Assembly (NCBI GenBank): GCA_963777665.1
Contig: CAVZRJ010000006.1
Coordinates: 186,001 to 250,000 of the forward strand
Length of the DNA stretch: 64,000 nucleotides
Source: Bog-756 sp963777665
GTDB lineage: Bacteria > Actinomycetota > Acidimicrobiia > Acidimicrobiales > RAAP-2
Direction: 5' to 3'
A program made the translations under genes and the position numbers. Shown piece after piece: positions 42,761 to 51,588 of this stretch. Position 1 is the first letter of the stretch. Every line of letters begins with the position of its first letter. The notes beneath the pieces are model-generated. The model worked only from the letters and a program-made list of their open reading frames with translations. It did not search any database and had not been told where the DNA came from.

Positions 42761-43258
42761 ATGGACACGGACCGCACGATCGAGGTAATCGTGGAGATCC
42801 CCCGGGGGAGCCGCAACAAGTACGAGTACGACCACGAGCGACACGTGATGCGCCTCGACCGTCGGCTCTTCTCAGCGACCTTCTACCCGGCCGACTATGG
42901 ATTCGTTCCCGACACGCTGGCCGAGGACGGCGACCCGCTCGACGCGCTGGTCCTCCTCGACGAGCCGACATTCCCGGGCTGCCTGGTCGAGAGCCGGCCG
43001 GTCGGAGTGTTCTGGATGACCGACGAGAAGGGTCCGGACGCCAAGATCATCTCGGTGGCGTGCGGCGACCCGATGTGGGAGAACGTCTCGGACCTCGACG
43101 GGCTGCCTCCCCACCTCACCTTCGAGATCGCACACTTCTTCGAGGTCTACAAGGACCTCGAGCCCGACAAGCTGACCACGGTCGGTGGGTTCGACGGGGT
43201 CGAGGCCGCATGGGGGGAAATCGACCGGTCCCACGCACGCGCCGCAGGGGCCGGCTGA
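42761..43258 (+). CDS. ppa: Inorganic pyrophosphatase (family I)
   Basis: 165 aa. Hydrolyses PPi to 2 Pi. Signature DPLDALVLLDEPTFPG preceded by YPADYGFVPDTLAEDGD (metal-binding Asp residues), and N-terminal VEIPRGSRNKYEYDHE. ATG 42761; a GTG one codon earlier is possible. Divergent from ppk1 with a 123-base shared promoter region. Confidence 0.95.
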   Translation: MDTDRTIEVIVEIPRGSRNKYEYDHERHVMRLDRRLFSATFYPADYGFVPDTLAEDGDPLDALVLLDEPTFPGCLVESRPVGVFWMTDEKGPDAKIISVACGDPMWENVSDLDGLPPHLTFEIAHFFEVYKDLEPDKLTTVGGFDGVEAAWGEIDRSHARAAGAG

Positions 43259-43285
43259 CCAGGTCGCCCGCGGGATCCTCGCGCC

Positions 43286-44101
43286 TCACGCCGCTTCACC
43301 GGTCGACTCCGAGCTGTCGGGCGCGTCGAGGATGACCGACGCCGCCTGCTGGATGCGTCCGCCGGAGGCTCTGATGCCGGCGACTGCCTGGTCGCCACCC
43401 CCGGCCCAGGTGGCGACGTAGCCGAAGGAGTAGGTGCCCGAGTCGAGTCCGAGCGACCGGCACACCACGTAGGCGGTCGACTCTGCCTCGAGCTCCGCGA
43501 GGGAGCGATCGTCGACCCCCTCGTGCAGGAGGGCGTGCGCGAGCTCGTGGGCGAGAGTCTTGACCTGCTGGTCGGGAGCGTTGCGGGCTTCGACCCGGAT
43601 GCGCCGCGCGGCGAAGGAACAATCGCCGTTGACGGTACCGGGGAGGTCGGTGAACACGACCGCATAGCCGACGCGATCGGCCCGGTCCACGAGCCGCTCG
43701 AGGCACCGGGACGGGTCACCTCCGCCCAACTTGTGGCAGACCTCGGGGAGCGGGTCGCCGGTGGTCTGGCTCACGTCGAACACCGGCACGGTCCGGAATC
43801 CACGGATCGGGCGGTGTTCCTCGTCTTCCTCGATCCGGACCTTCCGGCCGACGACAGGGGCGAGGATCCAGATGGCCGACTCCCCCTTGGTGACCGACCG
43901 TCCGAGCTTCTTCCAGCTGGCAAAGCCGGCGACCCGGGTAGCCTCCGGGAGCTGGGCGGCGATGAGGAGAGCGTTGCCGAAGCTGTAGCGGCGGAAGCGG
44001 GTCTGGACGTCGAGGTGGCGACGCCACTGTTCGGAGCTGGTCAGCGATGAGATGCCCTCGGTCAATGTGTCGAGGAGCTCGGTGCGGTCGGGAGCGCCCA
44101 T
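43286..44101 (-). CDS. ArdC-like / ImmA-IrrE-type zinc metalloprotease domain protein
   Basis: 271 aa. An N-terminal ArdC-like DNA-binding domain (LDTLTEGISSLTSSEQWRRH, YSFGNALLIAAQLPEATRVA, SVTKGESAIWILAPVV) is followed by a zincin with the HExxH motif KTLAHELAHALLHEG and a downstream Glu (ELEAESTAYVV). ArdC proteins come from conjugative plasmids, where they protect incoming DNA; chromosomal actinobacterial homologues are common. ATG 44101 has AGGAG 6 bases upstream. Confidence 0.85.
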   Translation of the reverse strand: MGAPDRTELLDTLTEGISSLTSSEQWRRHLDVQTRFRRYSFGNALLIAAQLPEATRVAGFASWKKLGRSVTKGESAIWILAPVVGRKVRIEEDEEHRPIRGFRTVPVFDVSQTTGDPLPEVCHKLGGGDPSRCLERLVDRADRVGYAVVFTDLPGTVNGDCSFAARRIRVEARNAPDQQVKTLAHELAHALLHEGVDDRSLAELEAESTAYVVCRSLGLDSGTYSFGYVATWAGGGDQAVAGIRASGGRIQQAASVILDAPDSSESTGEAA

Positions 44102-44329
44102 GATCTGCTCCTGGGTCGTCGGGGGCCGGTCCCCCGGGGAGGAAGGGCTCCGTCGGGGAGCGAGAGGCAGCGCCGGCCCCTCGATAAGAGGGAGCGGTCC
44201 ATCGATCCGGTCCGTGACATGGTCCGGACGGTGCGACGGATGCACGCTAAGCCGAGGCTGTGACGGACCGCGGATCGAGGTGGGCCAGGCGAGGGAGGCC
44301 GAACACGCCTCCCGGTCAGGCCCTGCAGC

Positions 44330-45160
44330 TCACCCTGGAGGCGCCGCCCATGCCGGATCGGGCTCGGCGAAGAACTCCACCATCGAGTTTATTCCGATGC
44401 CGAGGAGCGTCCAGTCGACCACGGTTCCATCCGCCGGCCGGATCTGCTTGATCGGCGCAAAGTCGTCGTGATCGACCAACTGCCGCATCACGATCCCTTC
44501 GGCATAGGCGGAGAAGGCCACGGCCGCGTCGCGCACCGAGAGCCCGGGCTTCACCCGCCATCCGACCAGGCTCAGTCCCGCCTGGTAGATCTCGGCGTAG
44601 CGTTCGGTGAGCTCGTTGTTGGTACGACGGAATGCGTCGATGAGGCGCTCGTCCGGGACCGCTGCTCTGCCCGCGGCAAGGTAGGTCCCGAGGGCGAACT
44701 GGATGCTGACGGCCGAGCGCTGTGCTGCCTCGACGAAGGCAGCGGTCGAGATGCGGATCAGTTCGGCCAGGCTTCCCCGCCTGGAGTCCGGGGTCGAGAA
44801 GTCGGCGAGCGCGAGGGCCGTGGTGAAGGCCTGCTCGGTGATCTCGAACTCCTGGGTGCCCTCCTCCGCGAGCACAGCAAGGAGGACGTCGATCTGGAAC
44901 TCCTCCTGATTCCGCCAGATGCGATCGATGACCGCGGCGTGGGTCACCCTGGCGCCCGTCGTCCGCTCCACCTCGTCGAACACGCGCTTGAAGGTGACCC
45001 GCTCCACCCCGAGGGTCAGCCCCTCCTCGAGGAGCACGGTCCTGCCCGCCGAGACGAGCATTTCCCGCAACTCGGACCGAGGGCGTCTCGGTCTGGGGCG
45101 CGCAGCCGCGGGCCGACGCTCACCCGAACGCCCCCCACTCCCCTCCTTGCCTGAAACCAT
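44330..45160 (-). CDS. TetR-like transcriptional regulator
   Basis: 276 aa with an Arg/Pro-rich N-terminal tail, then SELREMLVSAGRTVLLEEGL as TetR helix 1 and an unusual HTH (VTFKRVFDEVERTTGARVTHAAVIDRIW). The all-helical C-terminal ligand domain includes DERLIDAFRRTNNELTERYAEIYQ. Rather divergent from typical TetR but the layout fits. It is next to the tRNA-Ala island junction, just outside it. Confidence 0.75.
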   Translation of the reverse strand: MVSGKEGSGGRSGERRPAAARPRPRRPRSELREMLVSAGRTVLLEEGLTLGVERVTFKRVFDEVERTTGARVTHAAVIDRIWRNQEEFQIDVLLAVLAEEGTQEFEITEQAFTTALALADFSTPDSRRGSLAELIRISTAAFVEAAQRSAVSIQFALGTYLAAGRAAVPDERLIDAFRRTNNELTERYAEIYQAGLSLVGWRVKPGLSVRDAAVAFSAYAEGIVMRQLVDHDDFAPIKQIRPADGTVVDWTLLGIGINSMVEFFAEPDPAWAAPPG

Positions 45161-45381
45161 GCCCGCCTAAACCTATAGAGCGCGCGCCCTCGAAGGCGAA
45201 ATGCCATGGAGACAGGCGGCGTTCCGCAGGAGCGAAGAATTCGAGTCCCCGCAGTCAACTCCGCAGCTGCGGCGGCCATTCCGGGCATCACGGATCCGCC
45301 GGACGTGGGTCTGCAGGCGTGATTCCCGGTCCATTCGACAACCAACTAATCTCGTCGTCGCGGGTCAACCCGCATGTCTCC

Positions 45382-45458
45382 GGGGATGTAGCTCAGTTGG
45401 CTAGAGCACCTGCTTTGCAAGCAGGGGGTCACGGGTTCGAGTCCCGTCATCTCCACCA
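45382..45458 (+). tRNA. tRNA-Ala (TGC)
   Basis: Acceptor GGGGATG/CATCTCC (one G-U pair), D-arm GCTC/GAGC, anticodon arm CCTGC-TTTGCAA-GCAGG with anticodon TGC, T-arm ACGGG-TTCGAGT-CCCGT, encoded CCA. Its 3' 42 bases are duplicated at 51589-51630 and serve as an integration site. Confidence 0.96.
45415..45456 (+). repeat. Left attachment site (att) within tRNA-Ala
   Basis: The repeat begins TTGCAAGCAGGGGGTCACG, covers the anticodon to the acceptor end and restores a complete tRNA. Confidence 0.8.
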
Positions 45459-45885
45459 CAAAAGTCCAGTTAGACAGCTAGGACTCCGTCGAGTTGGTCT
45501 TGACGACATCTTGTCCCTACTGCTGTCCCTGTAACGCCAGGACAGCAAGGGAAAGGGGGAAGGGGTCGGACTCGACTGCAGCTTCGAGTCCGTCTGCGAG
45601 GGTTGTGGTTCCTTCGAGACCGACCTCAGTTCCTGACCATCCTCCGCCGTCAACGAAATGACGCCGTCGGCCACAGCCAAGACGACCGAGTGGAGCTACT
45701 CGACGGCTTCCTCAAGGAGATCGACGGGATCGGCTGAGTGTGCTTCCATGGCCTCAGCCCAGGTCCAACGGATCACCGATGTAACACCGGCTCGGCGGCG
45801 CATTATCTGCCCTCGGAAGCGACGAGTGCTCACGTCCAGCTAACTGCCCTTGATCGGGCTACTGGGGCACCTCTTCGGTCGGCTA
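45459..45885. other. Gene-free stretch after tRNA-Ala with a long hairpin
   Basis: No convincing gene. At 45514-45552 the bases TCCCT-AC-TGCTGTCC pair with GGACAGCA-AGGGA around an 11-base loop, 55 bases past the tRNA; this could be the tRNA terminator or part of an old recombination arm. Short frames on both strands lack family features and ribosome sites. Confidence 0.5.
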
Positions 45886-46545
45886 TCAGCTTTCGGTGAT
45901 CCGGATGATCGTCTTGCCGGACGTGCGCCGGTCGGGGGCGAACGCAGCAGGCGCTTCGGCGAGCGGCCGTACTGCCCCGACGATCGGCTTGAGTCGGCCG
46001 TCCCTGAACCGCTGGGCGAGGTCCGCCAGCCGGGAACGGTCGGCTTCGACGACGAAGAAGACGGAACGCCCGCCCTTGGGTTGGACTGTGGGCACCCTGA
46101 TGGTCGTAACGAGCGTCCCGCCGGAGCGCACCAGCGCGGCCGAGCGGTCAAGGATCTCGCCGCCGTTCACGTCGAACACCACGTCAACCTCACCGGCATC
46201 TTCCAACTTGTCAGCTTGCAGGTCCAAGAAGGCATCCACTCCCAAGCCAAAGGCTGTGTCGCGATCCGCCGCTCGACCGGTGCCGATACCTCGGGCTCCC
46301 ACCTCGCGGGCGAGCTGCACCGCGATCGAGCCCACACCGCCCGCGGCACCGTGGATGAGAACCGTCTGGCCAATCGTAAGGCGAGCGTGGTCGATCAGCC
46401 CCTCCCAGTTCAGCTCGCCGGGGGTGAACCCCCCGGCGAGGACCTGTACGACGACATCGTTCTCGGCGGCGTGGGGGTAGGGGATGTCCGTCAAGAAGAG
46501 CCCGCCGACGCCGGCAGCGCGGTCTCTAACGGTGATGTCTTGCAT
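45886..46545 (-). pseudogene. Quinone oxidoreductase/zinc-binding dehydrogenase with internal deletion
   Basis: 219 aa, in frame throughout. The N-terminus (FLTDIPYPHAAENDVVVQVL, GFTPGELNWE) is the start of the GroES-like domain, but it jumps directly to GLIDHARLTIGQTVLIHGAA (Rossmann motif GAAGGVGSIAVQLA). The roughly 70-80 residues of the GroES catalytic core normally in between are missing. The C-terminal part (VFDVNGGEILDRSAALVRSG) is intact. Probably a non-functional remnant inside the island; ATG 46545 still has a good ribosome site (AGGA). Confidence 0.65.
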
Positions 46546-46651
46546 GAAAGGTCCTGTCTCCGGCGGGATTACACCCTCCCAGACCCGGCGTAGGGACTTC
46601 GTCCGGCGGGATTGCTCGATGATCGCAGCACCCGTCCAATGTGATGTTCAT
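46526..46651 (-). pseudogene. N-terminal remnant of a dihydrofolate-reductase-family protein
   Basis: ATG 46651 opens a frame reading MNITLDGCCDHRAIPPDE, which looks like the start of the RibD-C/DHFR-like family (x-x-TLDGxCDH-x-x-x-PDE). After about 18 residues the similarity ends and the frame runs out at 46526, overlapping the next gene start. Probably a fragment left by a deletion. Based on memory of the family only. Confidence 0.35.
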
Positions 46652-46811
46652 GGTGTATCGAAGGGGTCGCCTTTCGCAAGAGTCCGAGCTCCAAGGGCAC
46701 CCCTGTAGATCTGGGATCCACTGTCCCGGGACACCGGCTATGCGCACCGTTGAACCGCCAGCAGTGGGTCCTTGCGTCGAGGTCAAGGTACGGTCGCTGA
46801 GGTCGCGACAT

Positions 46812-47243
46812 CTAGAGCGGGACGGTCAGATAGGTGACACCAGCCGAACGTGCCGCACTACGGATGCCGGGACCGTCGTCTCCTTCCCAGACGCACAAGG
46901 ATGCGTCCAGATGTTCGGCGGCGGCGACTGATTCGGCACCCAAAGTCGAGATTCGCCCACCTTCTGCCAGCTCCGCAACTCGGTATCCGATCAGGCGCAT
47001 CGCCGGAATCAGGATCGAATCGGGCAAATCCATTAGGCGGCGCCCAAGTTCTCGTCGGCGTCCACCGGACCAATCTCCGGTGAGGGCTCCACCTCGTGCA
47101 CCCACGACACTCTTGCAGAGGCGCACGTAATAGAGATTTGTGGTAGCCAGCTCGTTCGACGCGACGATCTGGCCAAGGTGGCGTCCCTGCTCGCCTGCGA
47201 GGAAATCGCGCAGGAGGTGATCGTCGAGTACGACGCGATTCAC
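46812..47243 (-). CDS. PIN-like toxin, partner of the AbrB-type antitoxin
   Basis: 143 aa. N-terminal VVLDDHLLRDFLAG (PIN-type Asp), then IPAMRLIGYRVAELAEGGRI, GAESVAAAEHLDASLCVWEG and RSAARSAGVTYLTV. This is a distant PIN-domain layout with an atypical active site. Its GTG start overlaps the antitoxin stop (GTGA 47240-47243), the usual toxin-antitoxin coupling. Function inferred from layout and context. Confidence 0.65.
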   Translation of the reverse strand: MNRVVLDDHLLRDFLAGEQGRHLGQIVASNELATTNLYYVRLCKSVVGARGGALTGDWSGGRRRELGRRLMDLPDSILIPAMRLIGYRVAELAEGGRISTLGAESVAAAEHLDASLCVWEGDDGPGIRSAARSAGVTYLTVPL

Positions 47244-47479
47244 GTGGTAGCGAGATCGGGGTCGTCGGCCAGGGAGGCGACGAACGCTGCGTGGTCCTCG
47301 CGACTGAGAAGATCTCCGAGAAGGAGCTGTGCCTTGCCCGCCGGAACGGTGAGCACGCCGAAGCCCAGGTCGATGACGTCAACCGGACCTCCGTCGTCGA
47401 GTTGCCACCGATGGCGAACGGCGGCCGGCACGGACATTTGGCCCGAAGCCGACACGAGGTACTGCTGGATTGAGCTCAT
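47240..47479 (-). CDS. AbrB/MazE-type antitoxin
   Basis: 79 aa from ATG 47479. SpoVT/AbrB swapped-hairpin motif: SSIQQYLVSASGQMSVPAAV, then VDVIDLGFGVLTVPAGKAQL. The C-terminal part should bind the PIN-like toxin. It is divergent from a second antitoxin gene; the 121-base gap holds an inverted repeat ACTTGGT-N15-ACCAAGT (47488-47516 region), a likely operator. Confidence 0.75.
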   Translation of the reverse strand: MSSIQQYLVSASGQMSVPAAVRHRWQLDDGGPVDVIDLGFGVLTVPAGKAQLLLGDLLSREDHAAFVASLADDPDLATT

Positions 47480-47584
47480 GCCCACAGTGTACTTGGTAAC
47501 GCACAGGGTATCACCAAGTGTCACCGACCACCGGTGAGAGGGCAGGCGTGGAGGTCGCCGTGTCATTGTGAACTTGATTTGAAT

Positions 47585-47600
47585 GTGCTACAAGTAACAC
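47585..47600 (+). promoter_or_regulatory. Operator dyad abutting the Phd start codon
   Basis: GTGCTACAAGTAACAC is a 16-base near-perfect palindrome ending immediately before ATG 47601. TTGTGA-N17-TACAAG places a promoter -10 inside it. There is no room for a Shine-Dalgarno sequence, so the message may be leaderless. Fits antitoxin autoregulation. Confidence 0.6.
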
Positions 47601-47876
47601 ATGACATCGGTGGGCGTTCGAGAGCTTCGACAGCGAGCGAGCGAGCTTCTTCGGCTCGTTGAACAGGGCGAGACCGTCGAGATCACCGACCGAGGGCGCC
47701 CGGTGGCAAGGCTCACGCCGCTACCCGGTGGGACCCCGTTGGAGCAGATGCGCTCCTCCGGTGAGATTGACTCGGCCTCTGGCGGCCTTGACGATCTTCC
47801 CGAACCGATCACGTTGCCGAATGACGTTGAGCCGCCGTCTTCCGCTCTTCGCCGCCTTCGCAGCGACGAGCGCTGA
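47601..47876 (+). CDS. vapB: Phd/YefM-family antitoxin
   Basis: 91 aa. N-terminal Phd fold TSVGVRELRQRASELLRLVE, EITDRGRPVARLTPLPGG; an acidic C-terminal half (DSASGGLDDLPEP) for toxin binding. Four bases separate it from the PIN toxin gene. Preceded by an operator dyad overlapping the promoter. Confidence 0.88.
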   Translation: MTSVGVRELRQRASELLRLVEQGETVEITDRGRPVARLTPLPGGTPLEQMRSSGEIDSASGGLDDLPEPITLPNDVEPPSSALRRLRSDER

Positions 47877-47880
47877 CCAC

Positions 47881-48273
47881 ATGCCAGCCACCTATGTGGA
47901 CTCCTCGGCCATCGTGAAGCTGGCCGTCCGGGAACCCGAATCCGACGCTGTCCGAAAGCACCTTCGACGCCGACGCCCCCTGGTCTCCAGTGGACTGGCA
48001 CGAACGGAGGTGCTGCGTGCCCTCCTACCCGGAGGTGCTCCCTCACTCGATGCAGGTCGTCGAGTGCTCGCACGCATCGACCTAGTACGCGTCAACGATC
48101 GGGTCCTGAGTCTCGCCGGTTCGCTCATGCCAGAGGAGCTTCGGTCACTCGACGCGATTCATCTGGCCACCGCCAAACGGCTCGGAACTGACCTGGGGGA
48201 GATCGTAACCTATGACGGTCGGATGGCGACCGCAGCTCGCTCAATGGGTTTCAAGGTCGCGACTCCCGCCTGA
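47881..48273 (+). CDS. vapC: VapC-type PIN-domain ribonuclease toxin
   Basis: 130 aa. Acidic active site visible: Asp7 in TYVDSSAIVKL, Glu in LARTEVLRAL, Asp in LRSLDAIHLATA, and Asp in VTYDGRMATAA. Pairs with the Phd antitoxin upstream (4-base gap). Second PIN toxin within 1 kb, in the opposite direction to the first. Confidence 0.9.
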   Translation: MPATYVDSSAIVKLAVREPESDAVRKHLRRRRPLVSSGLARTEVLRALLPGGAPSLDAGRRVLARIDLVRVNDRVLSLAGSLMPEELRSLDAIHLATAKRLGTDLGEIVTYDGRMATAARSMGFKVATPA

Positions 48274-48440
48274 GCGAGCAGTCCCAAACGTTCGGACGCA
48301 GTGACGCGAGTGCCCGAGTACGCCGGCTCGGAGCGCGTTATCCGTTATTCGCGCACAGCGGCTGTCGCAGTACGCTAATCGCCCATGAACGAGTCCGGTC
48401 GAGAACTTACCCACCCGGATGGTTCCCTACACTTGCCTAG

Positions 48441-49058
48441 ATGAGGACCGAAGAAGCACGGGAAGGAGCGGCCGCGAGCTTGCGAGCGCTCAACCACGCG
48501 TTTGCAGCGCACGATCCCGCGGACGATGTGCTCGCATCGATAACGGAGACGGCGAACGAACTCGCACTCCTGGTCAATGATGCTCCGACGCGCGATCGTC
48601 TGGCTCTCATGCGGAGCAGCCCGGAGGCGTCAATCTTGGGTGGGAGCGGGTTCGAAGACCGAGCTGTCGGCGGTTGGTCCAATCCGACAGGCGTCGAACT
48701 CGAGGTGCGGTTCGATAACGGTGAAGTGATCGCCGACGTTGTGCTGCGGCGCGCATTCGAAGGCGCACCCGGTCGTGCCCACGGCGGAATCGTGGCCGCT
48801 GCATTCGACGACGTGACCGGTTTCGTTATCGGCAAACTGCAGGAACCGGCCTTTACGGGCGAGTTGACGGTTCGCTACCTCGCAGGCGTGCCTGTTGACG
48901 AACCCTTGGAACTTCGCGCACGGCTTGACGGGCGCGAGCGCCGCAAGCTCTTCATAAGTGCTGAACTACGCACCGGTGACGCGGTGCTCGCGAGGTGCCG
49001 AGCCATCTACATCACCGTCGATCTGTCCCGATTCGCGGGAGCGCCCGACCCACGCTGA
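48441..49058 (+). CDS. PaaI/THEM4-like hotdog-fold thioesterase
   Basis: 205 aa. Helical N-terminal half, then the hotdog core: GRAHGGIVAAAFDDVTGFVI (hotdog helix), FTGELTVRYLAGVPVDEPLEL (the family T-x-x-L-x-V-x-Y-x2-P pattern), and LFISAELRTGDAVLARCRAIYI. Hydrolyses acyl-CoA thioesters in this family. Alone inside the island. Confidence 0.82.
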   Translation: MRTEEAREGAAASLRALNHAFAAHDPADDVLASITETANELALLVNDAPTRDRLALMRSSPEASILGGSGFEDRAVGGWSNPTGVELEVRFDNGEVIADVVLRRAFEGAPGRAHGGIVAAAFDDVTGFVIGKLQEPAFTGELTVRYLAGVPVDEPLELRARLDGRERRKLFISAELRTGDAVLARCRAIYITVDLSRFAGAPDPR

Positions 49059-49455
49059 CCCGATCGTTTACGTACCAATTGCAATCAGGGTCCCAGCATC
49101 GATGGGTCTGAATGGTCGGCTGCAGACGAGTCTCGGCAGACCGACTGACGCCATGGGTGACACCGATCACCGGATTGTGGCCGTTAGTTGCCGAGACCAC
49201 CGTGTCGGGTGTCGGCCTCACATCGTCGGTGGCTACAGTCTCGATTGAGACCGTCGGGTGGGGTGTAGAGGCTCTCCGAAATCTCGAGGAATTTGGCGGC
49301 GTGCTCATTGCATCTATCGCAGATGAAGACCTCCCCGTCGTCATTGAGATTCCGTCCGATTTCATCAGCTGACACATCCCACATCGCCGCACCCAGCTGC
49401 CATCAGGCAAGCCTTCGCTCTCGATCCCGCTGGTACCGAGGACCGCTCGGACCAT
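49059..49455. other. Stretch without a clear gene
   Basis: Lower in GC than the core. A 66-codon frame on the minus strand (49184-49384) reads MWDVSADEIGRNLNDDGEVF then ICDRCNEHAAKFLEI, with a CxxC resembling half of a ClpX-type zinc ribbon, but the C-terminus is unlike it. It could be a remnant or a small real protein. No ribosome site is visible. Confidence 0.3.
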
Positions 49456-49830
49456 TTATCTGGCCATCGGCGAACGCACCGAGAGTTCGATCCTGCGTCG
49501 AAAGGACGGAACCAGACTGGATCGGCGAACGGAGATGGCGTACTTGCTCTTGTAGTGCTGATTCTTTCCGGAGAAGCGGTGCTCAGGGAGGAGTCGCTCC
49601 CGGATCTTCTCGAAGCCGATGGGATCAGCCGTGGTGGCCCCTGACTCTTCGATGGCGTCGGAGGCGAGCTCAAGCAGTTCCTCAACCGGAAAGGTGTTGT
49701 GGCGAATGTGCATCGTCCCGAGCTTCTCGAGTACCGAATCAAAGTCCTGGCCAAATGCCAGGCCGGCGAGGGCGATCCGGATGGCATCACTCCGATCCTC
49801 CGGCGTGGGCTGCTTCCTCGGCGCCATCAC
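49456..49830 (-). CDS. Small helical protein of unknown function, probably C-terminally disrupted
   Basis: 124 aa. The first 95 residues look natural (TPEDRSDAIRIALAGLAFGQ, MHIRHNTFPVEELLELASDA, RERLLPEHRFSGKNQHYKSK), but the Arg/Ser-rich tail after YAI reads like a wrong frame, suggesting truncation. I do not recognise the family. It lies upstream of nothing co-directional except the hydrolase-cyclase gene before it. Confidence 0.45.
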   Translation of the reverse strand: MMAPRKQPTPEDRSDAIRIALAGLAFGQDFDSVLEKLGTMHIRHNTFPVEELLELASDAIEESGATTADPIGFEKIRERLLPEHRFSGKNQHYKSKYAISVRRSSLVPSFRRRIELSVRSPMAR

Positions 49831-49928
49831 CCCAACGCTAGATCGAAGTGTTCGACTTTGCAGATATGAACTCGCAGATGGTCAGGAATACCCTGAGCCT
49901 GCCCGGCGTCGGCACTTTGCGTGCGGGC

Positions 49929-51272
49929 TCATACGGTGACGGCAAACAGTCGCCACAGGCCCGGCACACCCTTTAGTTGGTACTCTCCACGCTCTTCAAA
50001 CTCAATGTCTGAACCTACGACGAGGTCCTTCACGGTCGATGAGACCAACACTTCGCCCGGACCGGCCAGAGCTGACACTCGGGCACCGATGTGAACCGCC
50101 AAGCCGGCTACGTCGCGGCCACGGACCTCGATCTCACCTGAATGAATGCCGGCTCTAACGTTGAGGTCCAACCCCTTCAGATTCTCTCGGATTGCCAGGG
50201 CGCATCCGATTGCCCGACCGGGGCTGTCGAAGGTGGCCACGAATCCGTCGCCCACAGTGTTCACTTCACGACCCCGGAACCGCTCAATCTGGCTGCGCAC
50301 GCTGTGGTCGTGACGATCGAGGAGATTTCGCCAGCGTCCATCCCCGAGCTGGGCCGCACGGACTGTGGAACCCACAATGTCTGTGAACAGCACTGTAGCC
50401 AGAGTCCGCTCAGTGCCGGATCCGCCGCGGACGCCCGTGACGAACTCCTCGATCTCGTCAAGCATCGGCCCAGTTTCGCCAATCCAGCAGAGGACGTCGG
50501 ACCCGGGTAGCTCGACGCACTTGGCACCAGGAATGTGCTCGGCCAGATGGCGCCCATGCTCACCACCGGAGAGCAAATCCTTTCGCTGAATAATCAGCGT
50601 TGGAACCCTTACGAGGGACAAGAGGTCGCGAACGTCGTATTGAAAGCTCGCCTGGAGAAGCAGTCGCGCCATGGCAGGTGTGGCCCCCCTGTGACCAGAG
50701 CGGTCCCACCAACTTCGGAACGCGGCGTCGTTTGCCACACTCGGAGCGAGCATGGCCAGGATGTCGTGACCCGCTTCGATGGCATTTGGATTCGCCGCCA
50801 TGTCTGGGAATGAATCAAGTATCTCCCGGGGGATGCCCGCGGGGTAGTCGGGTGCCCATGTCACACGCGCCGCGCCGTTGACCACCACAAGGTAGCTCAC
50901 GCGTTCCGGATGTCTCGCGGCCAGCATGATGCCTTGAGCAGTGTTGACGAATGGGGCAAGCACCGCGACCTGCTCGGAACCGACGGAGTCAAGCACCGCC
51001 AGAGCATCCTCATACCACTGCTCCTGAGTCGGCGGTGACGATACTGAACCCCGATCCGATAATCCGAATCCCCGGCGGTCGAAGCGAAGGACCCGACTGA
51101 ATGTCGCCAGACGGCGATAGAACCCCGCCATTGACGGCTCCTCGTCGACGCAGTCGATCGGGATCCCCGTACCGCTGAACACGAGAAAGTCGATCGGACC
51201 CGCGCCCAGCACCTGATAAGCGATGTCCAGATCGCCACATGTTGCATAGCGTGTTCTTGAATCACCGGTCAC
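49929..51272 (-). CDS. Alpha/beta hydrolase fused to class III adenylate/guanylate cyclase
   Basis: 447 aa. Residues 1-265 are an alpha/beta hydrolase fold (FLVFSGTGIPIDC, RFDRRGFGLSDRG), but the nucleophile elbow reads VAVLAPFVNTAQG, without the G-x-S-x-G Ser, so the domain is probably a sensor. Residues 285-447 are a class III cyclase: ATVLFTDIVGSTVRAAQLGD (metal Asp), REVNTVGDGFVATFDSPGRA (second Asp), HSGEIEVRGRDVAGLAVHIG (transition-state region). Such fusions are frequent in mycobacteria and other actinobacteria. Last gene before the right att. Confidence 0.88.
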   Translation of the reverse strand: MTGDSRTRYATCGDLDIAYQVLGAGPIDFLVFSGTGIPIDCVDEEPSMAGFYRRLATFSRVLRFDRRGFGLSDRGSVSSPPTQEQWYEDALAVLDSVGSEQVAVLAPFVNTAQGIMLAARHPERVSYLVVVNGAARVTWAPDYPAGIPREILDSFPDMAANPNAIEAGHDILAMLAPSVANDAAFRSWWDRSGHRGATPAMARLLLQASFQYDVRDLLSLVRVPTLIIQRKDLLSGGEHGRHLAEHIPGAKCVELPGSDVLCWIGETGPMLDEIEEFVTGVRGGSGTERTLATVLFTDIVGSTVRAAQLGDGRWRNLLDRHDHSVRSQIERFRGREVNTVGDGFVATFDSPGRAIGCALAIRENLKGLDLNVRAGIHSGEIEVRGRDVAGLAVHIGARVSALAGPGEVLVSSTVKDLVVGSDIEFEERGEYQLKGVPGLWRLFAVTV

Positions 51273-51588
51273 CCACGACAGGGTACCGGTCGGTCAGGGG
51301 ATTGTCCCGACCGCGCCAATGCCAATCTTGATCCATTTTGCCCAGGATTTCCGGTTACCGAGCAGAGCTTACTGAGGCCGCAGGATCATCCCCGAGGTGC
51401 TTTCAGGGGCGTTTCACCCGTGCAATCGCGTTATCGGGACAGTTGCCTACTCTTGTCCCTCAAGCTCGTCGCCGGGTGTCGACACCCGTCGCAGGCGCTC
51501 TTCGGCTCCCGCACGTGCTTGGCATGTGACTGGAATTACGCCGCTGTGCGCCGCCGACGGCAACAGCTGGCGAAACGAAGGATCATTG

